Shown one piece after another: positions 1-7,376 of a stretch of 64,000 bases of DNA. Under the pieces are notes generated by a model. The model made no database searches and was not told the origin of the DNA. It worked only from the letters and a program-made list of their open reading frames with translations. This stretch comes from Oscillospiraceae bacterium (GTDB taxonomy: Bacteria; Bacillota; Clostridia; Oscillospirales; Acutalibacteraceae): contig DPVM01000008.1 of the NCBI GenBank assembly GCA_003526845.1, forward strand, positions 193,463 to 257,462, written 5' to 3'. Positions within the stretch are counted from its first letter, which is position 1; each line of letters opens with the position of its first letter. The position numbers were made by a program, and so were the translations under genes.

Positions 1-3
1 AAG

Positions 4-28
4 AAAACAGTCCGGTGGACTGTTTTTA
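4..28. terminator. Short stem-loop with T-run at window edge
   Basis: AAACAGTCC and GGACTGTTT flank a tiny loop and are followed by further T residues, so this looks like an intrinsic terminator for a gene that ends before the window. Nothing else in the first 150 bases reads as coding. Confidence 0.5.
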
Positions 29-157
29 GGCGCGGCGTGTCGGCGAGCGCGGAAGCGAGCCGAGCGATACCGCCATCTCCACCAAACGTGTATTGGACGA
101 ACACCTACTTCTTTAGTGGCGGCTTTGCCGTCAAGGTGATGCTCTAATACGAAACAG

Positions 158-198
158 AAAACCGTCATCTTAGATTAAGTTCTAAGGTGGCGGTTTTG
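158..198. terminator. Terminator after the kdpD fragment
   Basis: The arms AACCGTCATCTTAGA and TCTAAGGTGGCGGTT form a 15-bp stem with two G-T type mismatches around a six-base loop. T-rich tracts lie on both sides, so it can act in both directions. It lies just past the stop of the minus-strand corA/kdpD-fragment unit. Confidence 0.65.
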
Positions 199-203
199 TT
201 ATG

Positions 204-485
204 TTAATTTATAGTTAATTCATATTTTCCTGAAAGCAAATTCGGAAGACATTCCAATCCGTTTACAAGTGCAGAGGCCTGAGGACGGGCATGAGGTTCA
301 ATATAGCCGGCAACGACATCAATACCTCGCCTTTTTGCCGAATGTGCGGCTTTCAGCATTGCATAGGTTTTACCTACACCTGCGGCATATCAAAAAAATA
401 TCTTCAAATGCCCGCGATTAAGAGTTTGCTCTTCCTTTTCAATTTGCTTTAAAATCTGTTCCGGGCTTTGCCTTGTTTCGTCCAT
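204..485 (-). pseudogene. kdpD: KdpD N-terminal domain remnant with in-frame stop
   Basis: Read on the minus strand from the ATG at 485, the frame encodes a start like MDETRQSPEQILKQIEKEE, then HLKIFF, a stop codon, and then YAAGVGKTYAM with its Walker A motif. This is the typical N-terminal nucleotide-binding segment of the KdpD potassium sensor kinase (family normally about 900 residues). The stop is TGA at 390-392, exactly where KdpD has the glycine of FFGYAAGVGKT, so a single GGA to TGA change explains it. The frame then continues to a stop at 204, giving about 93 codons in all, so the sensor and kinase domains are missing as well. It follows corA by 15 bases. The call is strong for homology; the broken state is directly visible. 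Confidence 0.8.
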
Positions 486-500
486 AAAAACATATCCTGA

Positions 501-1412
501 TTAAAAGAATTTTTTCTTTTTGAAGTAGATGATTTCTCCTATTGCGATAACAAGAGAAACAATAATCACCGACAGATAACCGTATCGCCATTTAAGCTCA
601 GGCATATAGGCAAAGTTCATTCCATACCATCCCGTGAGTAAAGTAAGCGGCAGGAAAAAGGTGGTGACGATTGTGAGAATGCCCATAATCTTATTTTGCC
701 GTGCATCCTGCTTTGACTGATAAAGCTCACGAAGCTGAAGCATATTTTCACGAAGCAACTGAACATGATTTTGCAATCTCTCGGCACGGTGGGTAAATTT
801 TTCCCAGTCCCCGGTATCGTCTGCAAATAAAGAACACGCGCGGGATTGAAACAACTCTCCGATATCTGTCAATTGTTCATAGTAAGCATTTAATTCAGAC
901 AGCTTTTGCCTGTGTTTTGTAAGCAACGGGAAAAAGTCTGCCGAACCGCCGGAGCCGATATTTTCTTCCATTTTTTCTGTTTCTGACTCGATGTGAGAAA
1001 GATAGAGAACATCATCCTCTATCATTTGCTCCATAAACTGCAAAAGAAGATGGGCCGGACTGTTCAGCTCCTGAAACATACTTATCCGTTTGTCTACCCA
1101 TAATTTCAAATCGCCTACATCTTCGACAAATAAGAGCGACTGTCCCGTCAAATAAAAGCTGAAGGAAAGCTGCGGTGAACGCTGTTCGCTTTTTTGAGGC
1201 AGGCGTAATGTTCCGATGATGCAGTTTTTGAAAACCTCTGCCTTACAATAACGAATTGATCCGAGGCAGTGAAGAAGTTCTTTATAATACGGAAGCTGCT
1301 CTTTACATTCGTGAAATTCCGCCGTGCTCATAACCGTGAAAAACGCCTCTTTATCGTTGCAGTTCTGAGCGGCTTGGAGACTCCCGTCTTGTGAATCAAT
1401 AAAGTATTGCAT
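501..1412 (-). CDS. CorA-family divalent cation transporter
   Basis: This 303-residue protein has the CorA layout: a soluble N-terminal half, a long helical stretch (about 140-240), then two membrane segments at the C terminus. The first membrane segment is followed by YGMNF, the family signature at the pore mouth. Known CorA proteins move Mg2+ and similar ions through the cell membrane as pentamers. The second membrane segment ends in a short basic tail (YFKKKKFF). The ATG at 1412 is chosen because AAGGAG lies eight bases upstream; an in-frame GTG-type start further upstream lacks a site. A TATAAT -10 box is visible at 1437-1442 with a poor -35. The kdpD remnant lies 15 bases downstream, which suggests a former ion-homeostasis unit. 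The substrate is not decided by the sequence. Confidence 0.85.
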   Translation of the reverse strand: MQYFIDSQDGSLQAAQNCNDKEAFFTVMSTAEFHECKEQLPYYKELLHCLGSIRYCKAEVFKNCIIGTLRLPQKSEQRSPQLSFSFYLTGQSLLFVEDVGDLKLWVDKRISMFQELNSPAHLLLQFMEQMIEDDVLYLSHIESETEKMEENIGSGGSADFFPLLTKHRQKLSELNAYYEQLTDIGELFQSRACSLFADDTGDWEKFTHRAERLQNHVQLLRENMLQLRELYQSKQDARQNKIMGILTIVTTFFLPLTLLTGWYGMNFAYMPELKWRYGYLSVIIVSLVIAIGEIIYFKKKKFF

Positions 1413-1561
1413 AATAGCGTCTCCTTTCCGTTCATTATTATACCACATTAAGAAAGTTTTTTCTACTTTCCATATTCCGCATTGATCGCCGCTTGATTTG
1501 ACAAAAGCAAATCTGAAAAGCTATTGACAAGGGGTCATTCGAAAAAATAAACTCGATCAAA

Positions 1562-2368
1562 TCAAAACTTATCCCAATCGTTAAAAACAGACAAACTGTC
1601 AGAAACGAATTGCTCTTTTGAATATTCAAAATCGTTTACATCTTCGGCAGAAAATTTTGAATAAAACAGCTTGTCGCCGTTTTCAATCAATAATGAATAG
1701 GCATAGCCTTTTTCATCGCTGTCATAATAAAGCGTGTATCCGTCACCGTCGGATTTGTTTTTCAAAACAATATCGTCTTTGTCGTATCCCTCGAATTTGC
1801 TTTTAATCAAACTACTGTGCGATTCCTGCAACGAGCAAGTAAAATTCACATCGCAACTGTTTCCGTATCTGTCAAAATATGACTTATCGCAGTCGATAAA
1901 TCCTGCTTTGCCGAGCGAATTTTTTTCGCAGGTTAAATAGTAATTGTCCGATATAGATTCATCGCTGTCTTTCAAGGCGTAGTCTTTTATTTGGCTTACA
2001 ACCGACGGCTCTTTGTCCAAAACATTCTTTGCAGATGTCGTGCCGAAAGCGCATATACAAACAATTATGAATGAAACCACAAACACAATCGGCAAAACAA
2101 ATCTTGCGGCTTTAACAAAGCCCGAAACCTCACCCTTTTTAGTTTGCTTAATTGAAATGACAAGCAAAATCACCTCAAACAACAAAAGCAAAACAAGAGC
2201 AATAAGCGCACCGATAAATATTATGTATTGTGCCAAGTCGCCGGGAATTACTGTCAAAAGTCCGGTATTTATATACGACATTTTATAAAAAATAAGTAAA
2301 AGTACAATTCCTACAACGGCAAGCATTGATTGAACAGCATAATTGATTTGATATTTTTTGTTGCTCAT
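1562..2368 (-). CDS. Membrane protein of unknown function, candidate immunity protein
   Basis: I do not recognise this 268-residue protein. Three hydrophobic segments (about 15-35, 45-70 and 90-110) are followed by a soluble acidic domain of about 150 residues rich in Asp, Ser and Tyr. It starts at the ATG with GGGAGG eleven bases upstream. It is the last gene of a minus-strand run of unrelated small genes, each preceded by a coding fragment without a start. That layout and the membrane-plus-soluble-domain build fit an immunity protein against a secreted toxin, but this is inference from context only. An alternative is a stand-alone membrane protein of the accessory region. Confidence 0.55.
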   Translation of the reverse strand: MSNKKYQINYAVQSMLAVVGIVLLLIFYKMSYINTGLLTVIPGDLAQYIIFIGALIALVLLLLFEVILLVISIKQTKKGEVSGFVKAARFVLPIVFVVSFIIVCICAFGTTSAKNVLDKEPSVVSQIKDYALKDSDESISDNYYLTCEKNSLGKAGFIDCDKSYFDRYGNSCDVNFTCSLQESHSSLIKSKFEGYDKDDIVLKNKSDGDGYTLYYDSDEKGYAYSLLIENGDKLFYSKFSAEDVNDFEYSKEQFVSDSLSVFNDWDKF

Positions 2369-2473
2369 AACTTCTTTACCTCCCAATTAGAAACCCTGTA
2401 AGCATACCATCCACACACTTTAGAATTTCTATGCTTTGAAATATTAAATAAATATAAATAATTATATTTCCAA

Positions 2474-2611
2474 TTAACAACTCTTTTTTCCAAAAAAGAA
2501 ATTATAAAATCTCTTTATTACATATGTTTTTTTTCCGATTGAAGCTAAGTATATACCAATAGTTGCAGATGCTATATTTATACCGGCTACATTCGGACCG
2601 CTATTGGTTGC
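2474..2611 (-). pseudogene. Orphan C-terminal coding fragment (possible toxin tail)
   Basis: An open stretch of about 45 codons without a start encodes GPNVAGINIASATIGIYLAS and then a basic end. It begins inside the 3' end of the PH-like gene in another frame and stops about 105 bases before the next gene. The glycine/alanine/isoleucine-rich composition resembles the hydrophobic end of a secreted toxin. It is listed because the same arrangement repeats before every gene of this run; alone it would be weak. Confidence 0.3.
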
Positions 2612-3467
2612 AGGTGTTGAGTTTTTTGTATAGCTCGTTGATAAAATCGTATGGGTTTTTAATCGGTATATAGTATGTTTGCGTGGCTGTTGTGATTTCG
2701 ACTATATTGTCGGAATCAACGCCGTTTATACTATGCTTGTCTGACTTTTTGCAAAGTTGTATATCGTTGTATGAAATGATTTTGACATTAATTAAGTCTG
2801 CGGTTGTTTTGTCCGTTTTAAACTCAACGCCGTTGACACCAAGCACGATTTCGTCACAATCCGGCATATATCCGCGTTGCAAATCAAATTGAAACATATT
2901 TGTCGGCACAGCCGCTTTGCTTGTTTCATCATTTTCCTTGCTTTTGGCTAATTCTACGCGTTTATTGACCTCGTTTATAAAATCATCGGGGTTTTCAATT
3001 TGGAGATAAAATATATTATCTCGTTCCGTAACAATTTCAACCATATAATCCCAATTTATCAGGATAACAGGTATTGGTTCAAACATTGACGGATGACTTT
3101 TGGGAGGCTTAACTATCGTTTCAATTTTGTTTATTTCGATTTTATCATAAAAGCCACGAAATATTCGGTGAAGGAATAAATTGTTTCTATAGATATAAAT
3201 ACAATCATTCTTTATAACTGCTTTTTGCGGAAAGAAAGGCAAAACGGCAGCAACTAACAGTATAACTATAAAAGCATAAATGACAACTCTTCCTATAATT
3301 TCAAGCAGTACGCCGTCAATTATCTTTGCAATGCATTGAATAATTACAATGTATAGTGCAATTGCCCAAATTGACATAAATAACGCAATAATGATATTAG
3401 ATACAATAAACAATATGCGATTGCAAATGTTTCGTTTTTTATTTCCACATGTAAATTTATATATCAT
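2601..3467 (-). CDS. Two-TM protein with duplicated PH-like domain, copy A
   Basis: This 288-residue protein has two membrane helices near the N terminus (about 22-45 and 62-82) and then two similar halves. Both halves end in the same pattern: YLQIENPDDFINEVNKRVE near residue 165 and YYIPIKNPYDFINELYKKLN at the C terminus. Each is preceded by beta-strand-rich sequence with VEI/T, which suggests two bacterial PH-like domains. The ATG at 3467 has GGAG 13 bases upstream. The last 130 residues are almost identical to the paralogue at 6224-7111, while the N-terminal part differs. Position after an orphan fragment suggests an immunity role. The fold call is inference from the repeated motif. Confidence 0.55.
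   Translation of the reverse strand: MIYKFTCGNKKRNICNRILFIVSNIIIALFMSIWAIALYIVIIQCIAKIIDGVLLEIIGRVVIYAFIVILLVAAVLPFFPQKAVIKNDCIYIYRNNLFLHRIFRGFYDKIEINKIETIVKPPKSHPSMFEPIPVILINWDYMVEIVTERDNIFYLQIENPDDFINEVNKRVELAKSKENDETSKAAVPTNMFQFDLQRGYMPDCDEIVLGVNGVEFKTDKTTADLINVKIISYNDIQLCKKSDKHSINGVDSDNIVEITTATQTYYIPIKNPYDFINELYKKLNTCNQ
2602..2995. repeat. Near-identical 395-bp direct repeat, copy A
   Basis: This block matches 6225-6618 in the same orientation, with about 20 mismatches counted by eye (roughly 95 percent identity). It covers the C-terminal part of the PH-like gene and six bases past its stop; upstream of it the two genes diverge sharply. Confidence 0.9.
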
Positions 3468-3500
3468 TTTATGTCGCTATCTCCTTTATTCTCGTTGAAT

Positions 3501-3662
3501 TTAATAAATATATCCATGTATAGATAATGCTGTTATTTTTGGAATATATGAAGCTATTATCGAAACTACTGTTCCTGCAGGACCAATGAAAGGAGCTATT
3601 CCTCCTGCAATAGCGGCTCTGTTTTGCTTTGTTTTATTTTGATTTTTTATATATTTTCTTTG
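3501..3662 (-). pseudogene. Orphan C-terminal coding fragment, glycine-zipper-like
   Basis: Fifty-three open codons without a start encode a basic stretch (YIKNQNKTKQN), then AAIAGGIAPFIGPAGTVVS and a Tyr-rich end. Small-residue repeats of the A-G-G-x-x-x-G type are common in membrane-active toxin tips. The fragment ends 33 bases before the start of copy A. I read it as the surviving 3' end of a toxin gene whose neighbour is the downstream gene. Confidence 0.4.
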
Positions 3663-3672
3663 ACTTCAACCT

Positions 3673-4185
3673 TTAAACCTCTGTATTCAATGTATCATAA
3701 TCAAATAATGGTTGTAGTTTTCCATTTTTATCCCATTTTGCAAATTCGGCAAAAATGTAGTATTTTCCGGTTTGCGGATCATAAGATGAGTATGCATTGT
3801 TATTAGATTCATCAAGTGTTTTTTCTATAAAGTTTAAATAACCATCACTGTCAACATATGAAATTCCAGCTGCATATGTATCCATATAATTTGGATTCAA
3901 TGATTTGTCTTTGCATACAAATTCTAGACTATTTTCATCAAGTGTAAAAAGGCAGTTATCTTTTGTATAATAAACTACTTCTGAAATATTATTATAAGAA
4001 TTACCTAATCTATCATAATATGTATGATGAAAAAACGGATAAATAGTCAAAACAGCAGATCCTATAAAAGAAATAACGCAAATTGATATTAACATTATAT
4101 TTCGCTTTTTGTTATCTCTTTTGGCAATGAGAAATATAATTCCGACGAATGTTATTATTCTTAATAACCATTTTAGAATTTCCAT
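3673..4185 (-). CDS. Small membrane protein of unknown function, candidate immunity protein
   Basis: The 170-residue product begins MEILKWLLRIITFVG and has two membrane helices (about 5-20 and 30-52), followed by a soluble domain of about 115 residues rich in Tyr, Asp and Asn. The start has AAAAGGTG seven bases upstream. I do not recognise a family. It sits between two orphan coding fragments in the minus-strand array. The small size, the membrane anchor plus exposed domain, and the position fit an immunity protein; no sequence motif proves it. Confidence 0.5.
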   Translation of the reverse strand: MEILKWLLRIITFVGIIFLIAKRDNKKRNIMLISICVISFIGSAVLTIYPFFHHTYYDRLGNSYNNISEVVYYTKDNCLFTLDENSLEFVCKDKSLNPNYMDTYAAGISYVDSDGYLNFIEKTLDESNNNAYSSYDPQTGKYYIFAEFAKWDKNGKLQPLFDYDTLNTEV

Positions 4186-4211
4186 TATTTATCACCTTTT
4201 GTAATTATAAA

Positions 4212-4379
4212 TCAAACTGAAGAAAATGACTGAATGTAACAATAATACCCATATTTTACACTTTTTTTATATCGTCTTAAAGCTTTTTGCTTTTCTTTCA
4301 AAATCACTTTGTTTTTTATTGCAAATGATAAGCCGTAGTTAAGAATTGCTCTATAAAAGAAAAATGGTACCGATGCTAA
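4212..4379 (-). pseudogene. Orphan C-terminal coding fragment, basic tail
   Basis: Directly after the stop of the 4380-4796 gene, 55 codons stay open without a start. They encode FFFYRAILNYGLSFAIKNK followed by KEKQKALRRYKKSVKYGYY, a very basic, tyrosine-rich end. It stops 26 bases before the next gene. This is the same fragment-then-gene layout as elsewhere in the array. Basic tails of this kind are common in nuclease and membrane-acting toxins, but the family is unknown. Confidence 0.4.
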
Positions 4380-4796
4380 CTACTCAGTCAATTCTAAAAT
4401 CGCGTCTTTAACAAGTTTGGATTGGTAGTAGCTAAAGTCTAAATCGTATGTGTAACGGTGATTGTCACTATAATAGACAAAATGGATAATGCTGACACCA
4501 TCTTCAAGATCACTCATATACATCGTTTTTGATTTTAGATCGTCCGGATTTTGGTTGGAACCACAAACTGCAATGCACAGATCGTTTTTCTTATTGACCG
4601 TTTTGATTGCAGAAACCAATTTATCAAAATCCGTATTTTCAAAATCATCTACATCAACCAGCAAAATCCTTTTTGAAAATATGCGACCTTTCTTTGCTCG
4701 GTATATTGAAAACGAGCAATCATCGTTTTGGTATTTTTCATTTTTTATCGTGTAACCATCATTTTCACATTTTTTGAGCAGTGACATTAAACTCAT
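4380..4796 (-). CDS. Small soluble protein of unknown function, candidate immunity protein
   Basis: This 138-residue protein has no membrane segment or signal peptide. It alternates short strands and helices (RILLVDVDDFENTDFDKLV, then DLCIAVCGSNQNPDDL, then GVSIIHFVYYSDNHRYTYD) and is acidic. The start is firm: AAAGGAG lies nine bases before the ATG. The preceding fragment ends 15 bases upstream, a spacing typical of translational coupling. I cannot name a family. An acidic soluble partner of a basic toxin tip is the likely role by context. Confidence 0.5.
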   Translation of the reverse strand: MSLMSLLKKCENDGYTIKNEKYQNDDCSFSIYRAKKGRIFSKRILLVDVDDFENTDFDKLVSAIKTVNKKNDLCIAVCGSNQNPDDLKSKTMYMSDLEDGVSIIHFVYYSDNHRYTYDLDFSYYQSKLVKDAILELTE

Positions 4797-4811
4797 ATGT
4801 GAATTTCTCCT

Positions 4812-4934
4812 TTATTTAGCTGTAATTGGTTTCAATATTGTGATAATTCTGTCCTTGCTGTCATAGGTGTTGGCAAAATTCAGAATGTCGCTGTACTTTT
4901 TAGTAAGAACTTTTATTGCATTATTTGTATGTTT
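4812..4934 (-). pseudogene. Orphan C-terminal coding fragment or frameshifted end of the 4913-5788 gene
   Basis: Forty open codons without a start encode NNAIKVLTKKYSDILNFANT and end in IITILKPITAK. The fragment overlaps the last 22 bases of the 4913-5788 gene in another frame. It could be that gene's original C terminus after a frameshift, or another toxin tail. The second reading is preferred because it ends 15 bases before the next gene, as the other fragments do. Confidence 0.35.
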
Positions 4935-5788
4935 TCATATACCCTGCCGACACTGCCTAAAAGTATAAATGAAACTTTATGTTTTAGGCTTTGTATCGAA
5001 GTGTGCGTAAACAATGAATTTCCGCCGGAATATTTTGAAAAACTGACTTTGCACCCAATGCAATAATTTTTTACAAAGCATACAGGCGATTCATAATCGA
5101 CTGTACGGTAATCATTTATATTCAAATTAAAATCGCACTTGTTGACCTCATTCGTTGATAAATCGAGTTGATACAATTCATTATCGTTTTCAAAAATCAA
5201 CGAATTGTCATAAATTCCCACAGCCGAGGTTCCCTTTGCAAGGGCGGTGTATTTTCCGTCGCTGTATTTGAGAATACTCGTGCCGTCACTGCCGAAAAGG
5301 CTTTTTCCATCGGTTACATAATTATAAGATGACAGATTTTCGGGATATTTGTCATACGATAATTGCCTGTTTTTAAAATCAGCCTTTAGCAAAACTGTTT
5401 TTTCGTCGCCATTTTCGGAATCGCAATAGCTGTAGCTTGCCTGATATACGCCGTTGCAAACAACCGCGTTGTCTATCTTTGATGAATAATGCTTTTCCTC
5501 ACGAATTTCTGTTATTGCATTTTTCTTCGATACAAAAAGGAAGTAGCCAATTTCTCCCCGTTTTGCGTGGCAGTACATGCCGTTGTCCGCTACCGCTATA
5601 TTGCTTATTTCACTGTATTCGGGCAATTCAATCTCGTGTCTTATAATGCTTTTGCTGTTTTGAGTATATACGCTTCCGTTGTATTCATAAACAACATTAA
5701 CATTCGGCATTGCGATAATACACGATATTGCTGCAACGATAGCGACTGCCACAATGCAAACAAATACTTTTCTTACTATGCTTTTCAT
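4913..5788 (-). CDS. Membrane-anchored beta-propeller-like protein, candidate immunity protein
   Basis: The 291-residue product has one N-terminal membrane anchor or uncleaved signal (KVFVCIVAVAIVAAISCII). It then shows repeated short strand units of the YDNSLIFENDNELYQLDLST kind, typical of propeller-like proteins outside the membrane. GGGTGA precedes the ATG. It follows a cysteine-peptidase-like fragment by 15 bases. The last 20 residues look out of place (GSVGRVYENIQIMQ), and an open fragment continues in another frame, so the 3' end may be frameshifted. The propeller call rests on composition and repeat spacing only. Confidence 0.5.
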   Translation of the reverse strand: MKSIVRKVFVCIVAVAIVAAISCIIAMPNVNVVYEYNGSVYTQNSKSIIRHEIELPEYSEISNIAVADNGMYCHAKRGEIGYFLFVSKKNAITEIREEKHYSSKIDNAVVCNGVYQASYSYCDSENGDEKTVLLKADFKNRQLSYDKYPENLSSYNYVTDGKSLFGSDGTSILKYSDGKYTALAKGTSAVGIYDNSLIFENDNELYQLDLSTNEVNKCDFNLNINDYRTVDYESPVCFVKNYCIGCKVSFSKYSGGNSLFTHTSIQSLKHKVSFILLGSVGRVYENIQIMQ

Positions 5789-5803
5789 TCAAATCACCCA
5801 TAA

Positions 5804-6121
5804 TCAAACTGCTTTAGATAACCACTGACATAATTCATATATTTTTGCCGGTGTATCTAAAACTTGGTGTGGATAATATATCGTTTGAACAAAACGGTAT
5901 AAAATATTTTTTGTACTATAAGCTTCACTTAATCCGTCTAAAACAAATGTCGAACAATTTCGGGAGGTTAGTTTATATTTTTTATAATTTCCTGAATTAA
6001 TTTTATAAATATAACTTTTTCCACTTTTGTCGAAGCTTGCTTTCGATTTTCGTGTACTATTTCGTTTTTGACTTTTAATATGCTCCTTTGGGTGTGTCGG
6101 CAGAGTCGAAAACCGACACAC
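5804..6121 (-). pseudogene. Orphan toxin-like fragment with an NC motif
   Basis: This open frame of about 105 codons encodes a basic linker (KSQKRNSTRKSKASF), then YKLTSRNCSTFVLDGLSEA and a C-terminal helix ending in ICELCQ-like residues (IYELCQWLSKAV). The NCxxF element resembles the active-site cysteine region of permuted NlpC/P60, LRAT-like or DUF4105-type domains that occur as polymorphic toxin tips. The only starts are a GTG inside a hairpin at 6091-6122 or none at all, so it looks like a 3' remnant. It ends 15 bases before the next gene. Homology is inference; the truncated appearance is seen. Confidence 0.45.
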
Positions 6122-6122
6122 C
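6091..6122. repeat. Perfect 10-bp inverted repeat inside the array
   Basis: GGTGTGTCGG and CCGACACACC pair exactly around a 12-base loop. There is no T-run on either side, so it is not a typical terminator. It sits at the 5' edge of the orphan NC-motif fragment and may mark a recombination junction. Confidence 0.5.
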
Positions 6123-6223
6123 TTGCGGGAGATATATTAAAGCGGTTGCGATTTCTTGAGTTTTAATTGGGATAGTTTTTTGAAATCAATTTTACCGCTC
6201 TAATACAGTGATTGGGTGCAACG

Positions 6224-7111
6224 CTATTGGTTGCAGGTGTTGAGCTTTTTGTAAAGCTCGTTGATAAAATCGTATGGGTTTTTAATCGGTATGTAGTATG
6301 TTTGCGTGGCTGTTTTGATTTCGACTATGTTGTCGGAATTAATGCCGTTTATACTATGCTTGTCGGACTTTTTGCAAAGCTGTATATCGTTGTATGAAAT
6401 GCTTTTGACATTAATTAAGCCTGCTGTCGCTTTGTCCGTTTTAAACTCAACGCCGTTGACGCCAAGCACGATTTCGTCACAATCCGGCATATATCCGCGT
6501 TGCAAATCAAATTGAAACATATTTGTCGGCACAGCCGATTGACTTGTTTCATCATTTTCCTTGCTTTTGGCTAATTCTACGCGTTTATTGACCTCATTTA
6601 TAAAATCATCAGGGTTTTGAACGGCAAATAAATAAACTCTATCATTTCTGTAATTTTCAACTACAATTTTAACAACATCTTCCCGTTCAAAGAAAACTAC
6701 AGGACATTGCAGATAATTGCTGCCGAAAATTCTACTTCTTTTTCCATATTTCTCGCAAACTATGATGTCTTTATACGAAAATTTATCATTAAATCCCCAT
6801 GTTGGGTAAAATCTCATAATTAAATGTCTATATATTCTAACAAATTCATCATCAAGAACTACCTTTTTAGGTATAACAGCCAAAGCTATACTTGCAGGTA
6901 TGGAATATAAAGGCAAAAATAATATCAAGACACCTATAAACCTTTGAAAAAATAAAGAAACCGAATCTTCTCCGTCAAAAACACGACTTAATACAATGCA
7001 TAATAAGAAAACACCCAAACAGAATTCACCAATGCGTCCGACAATCATAAAAAGTTGATTAGCAATAAAATTTGCAGGGCATCCATATGAAAATTTGTAT
7101 TCTTGTTTCAC
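6224..7111 (-). CDS. Two-TM protein with duplicated PH-like domain, copy B
   Basis: The 295-residue paralogue of 2601-3467 has the same plan: two membrane helices (about 25-48 and 62-80), then two PH-like halves each ending in NPxDFINE. Its last 130 residues match copy A almost exactly, whereas residues 1-160 are only distantly alike. I prefer the GTG at 7111 because GAGAGG lies seven bases upstream; an ATG at 7126 and a TTG at 7132 are alternatives with no visible site. It follows an orphan fragment by 18 bases. The sharp change from divergent to near-identical sequence points to gene conversion or reshuffling between the two copies. Confidence 0.55.
   Translation of the reverse strand: MKQEYKFSYGCPANFIANQLFMIVGRIGEFCLGVFLLCIVLSRVFDGEDSVSLFFQRFIGVLILFLPLYSIPASIALAVIPKKVVLDDEFVRIYRHLIMRFYPTWGFNDKFSYKDIIVCEKYGKRSRIFGSNYLQCPVVFFEREDVVKIVVENYRNDRVYLFAVQNPDDFINEVNKRVELAKSKENDETSQSAVPTNMFQFDLQRGYMPDCDEIVLGVNGVEFKTDKATAGLINVKSISYNDIQLCKKSDKHSINGINSDNIVEIKTATQTYYIPIKNPYDFINELYKKLNTCNQ
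6225..6618. repeat. Near-identical 395-bp direct repeat, copy B
   Basis: This is the partner of the block at 2602-2995. The similarity stops abruptly after the stop codon on one side and within the NPDDFINE codons on the other. That pattern is expected from homologous exchange between array members. Confidence 0.9.
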
Positions 7112-7129
7112 TTTTTTACCTCTCATAAT

Positions 7130-7231
7130 CAAATTTCAAAAATTAAGCCTTTAATTCTCAATGCTACAACATCCATTCCGATACTTGAGATAATAGGAAT
7201 TACAAATCCGGCAATAGGTGAAAATCCTTGT
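7130..7231 (-). pseudogene. Orphan C-terminal coding fragment, hydrophobic
   Basis: Thirty-three open codons without a start encode SPIAGFVIPIISSIGMDVVA and a short end. It ends 18 bases before the preferred start of copy B. The small-residue hydrophobic pattern is like the fragment at 3501-3662. It is supported by the repeated layout rather than by its own sequence. Confidence 0.35.
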
Positions 7232-7376
7232 CATAGCTATATGAAACGGTGATTGTGTTTGCAACTTTTACTGATACAGTTCAACTTGGTTGAGGTAATC
7301 ACAATACACCTGTTTAATATATTTCAATAATATATTAAACATTAAAATTTGTTTATCTGTTTGTTTTATCATAAGT

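Noticed and set aside
390..392. TGA in the kdpD fragment as a selenocysteine codon
   Set aside because: The position is a conserved glycine, a single base change explains it, and the gene is also truncated.
2602..6618. Insertion sequence or transposon for the 395-bp repeat pair
   Set aside because: The repeats lie within coding sequence in frame, have no terminal inverted repeats and carry no transposase.
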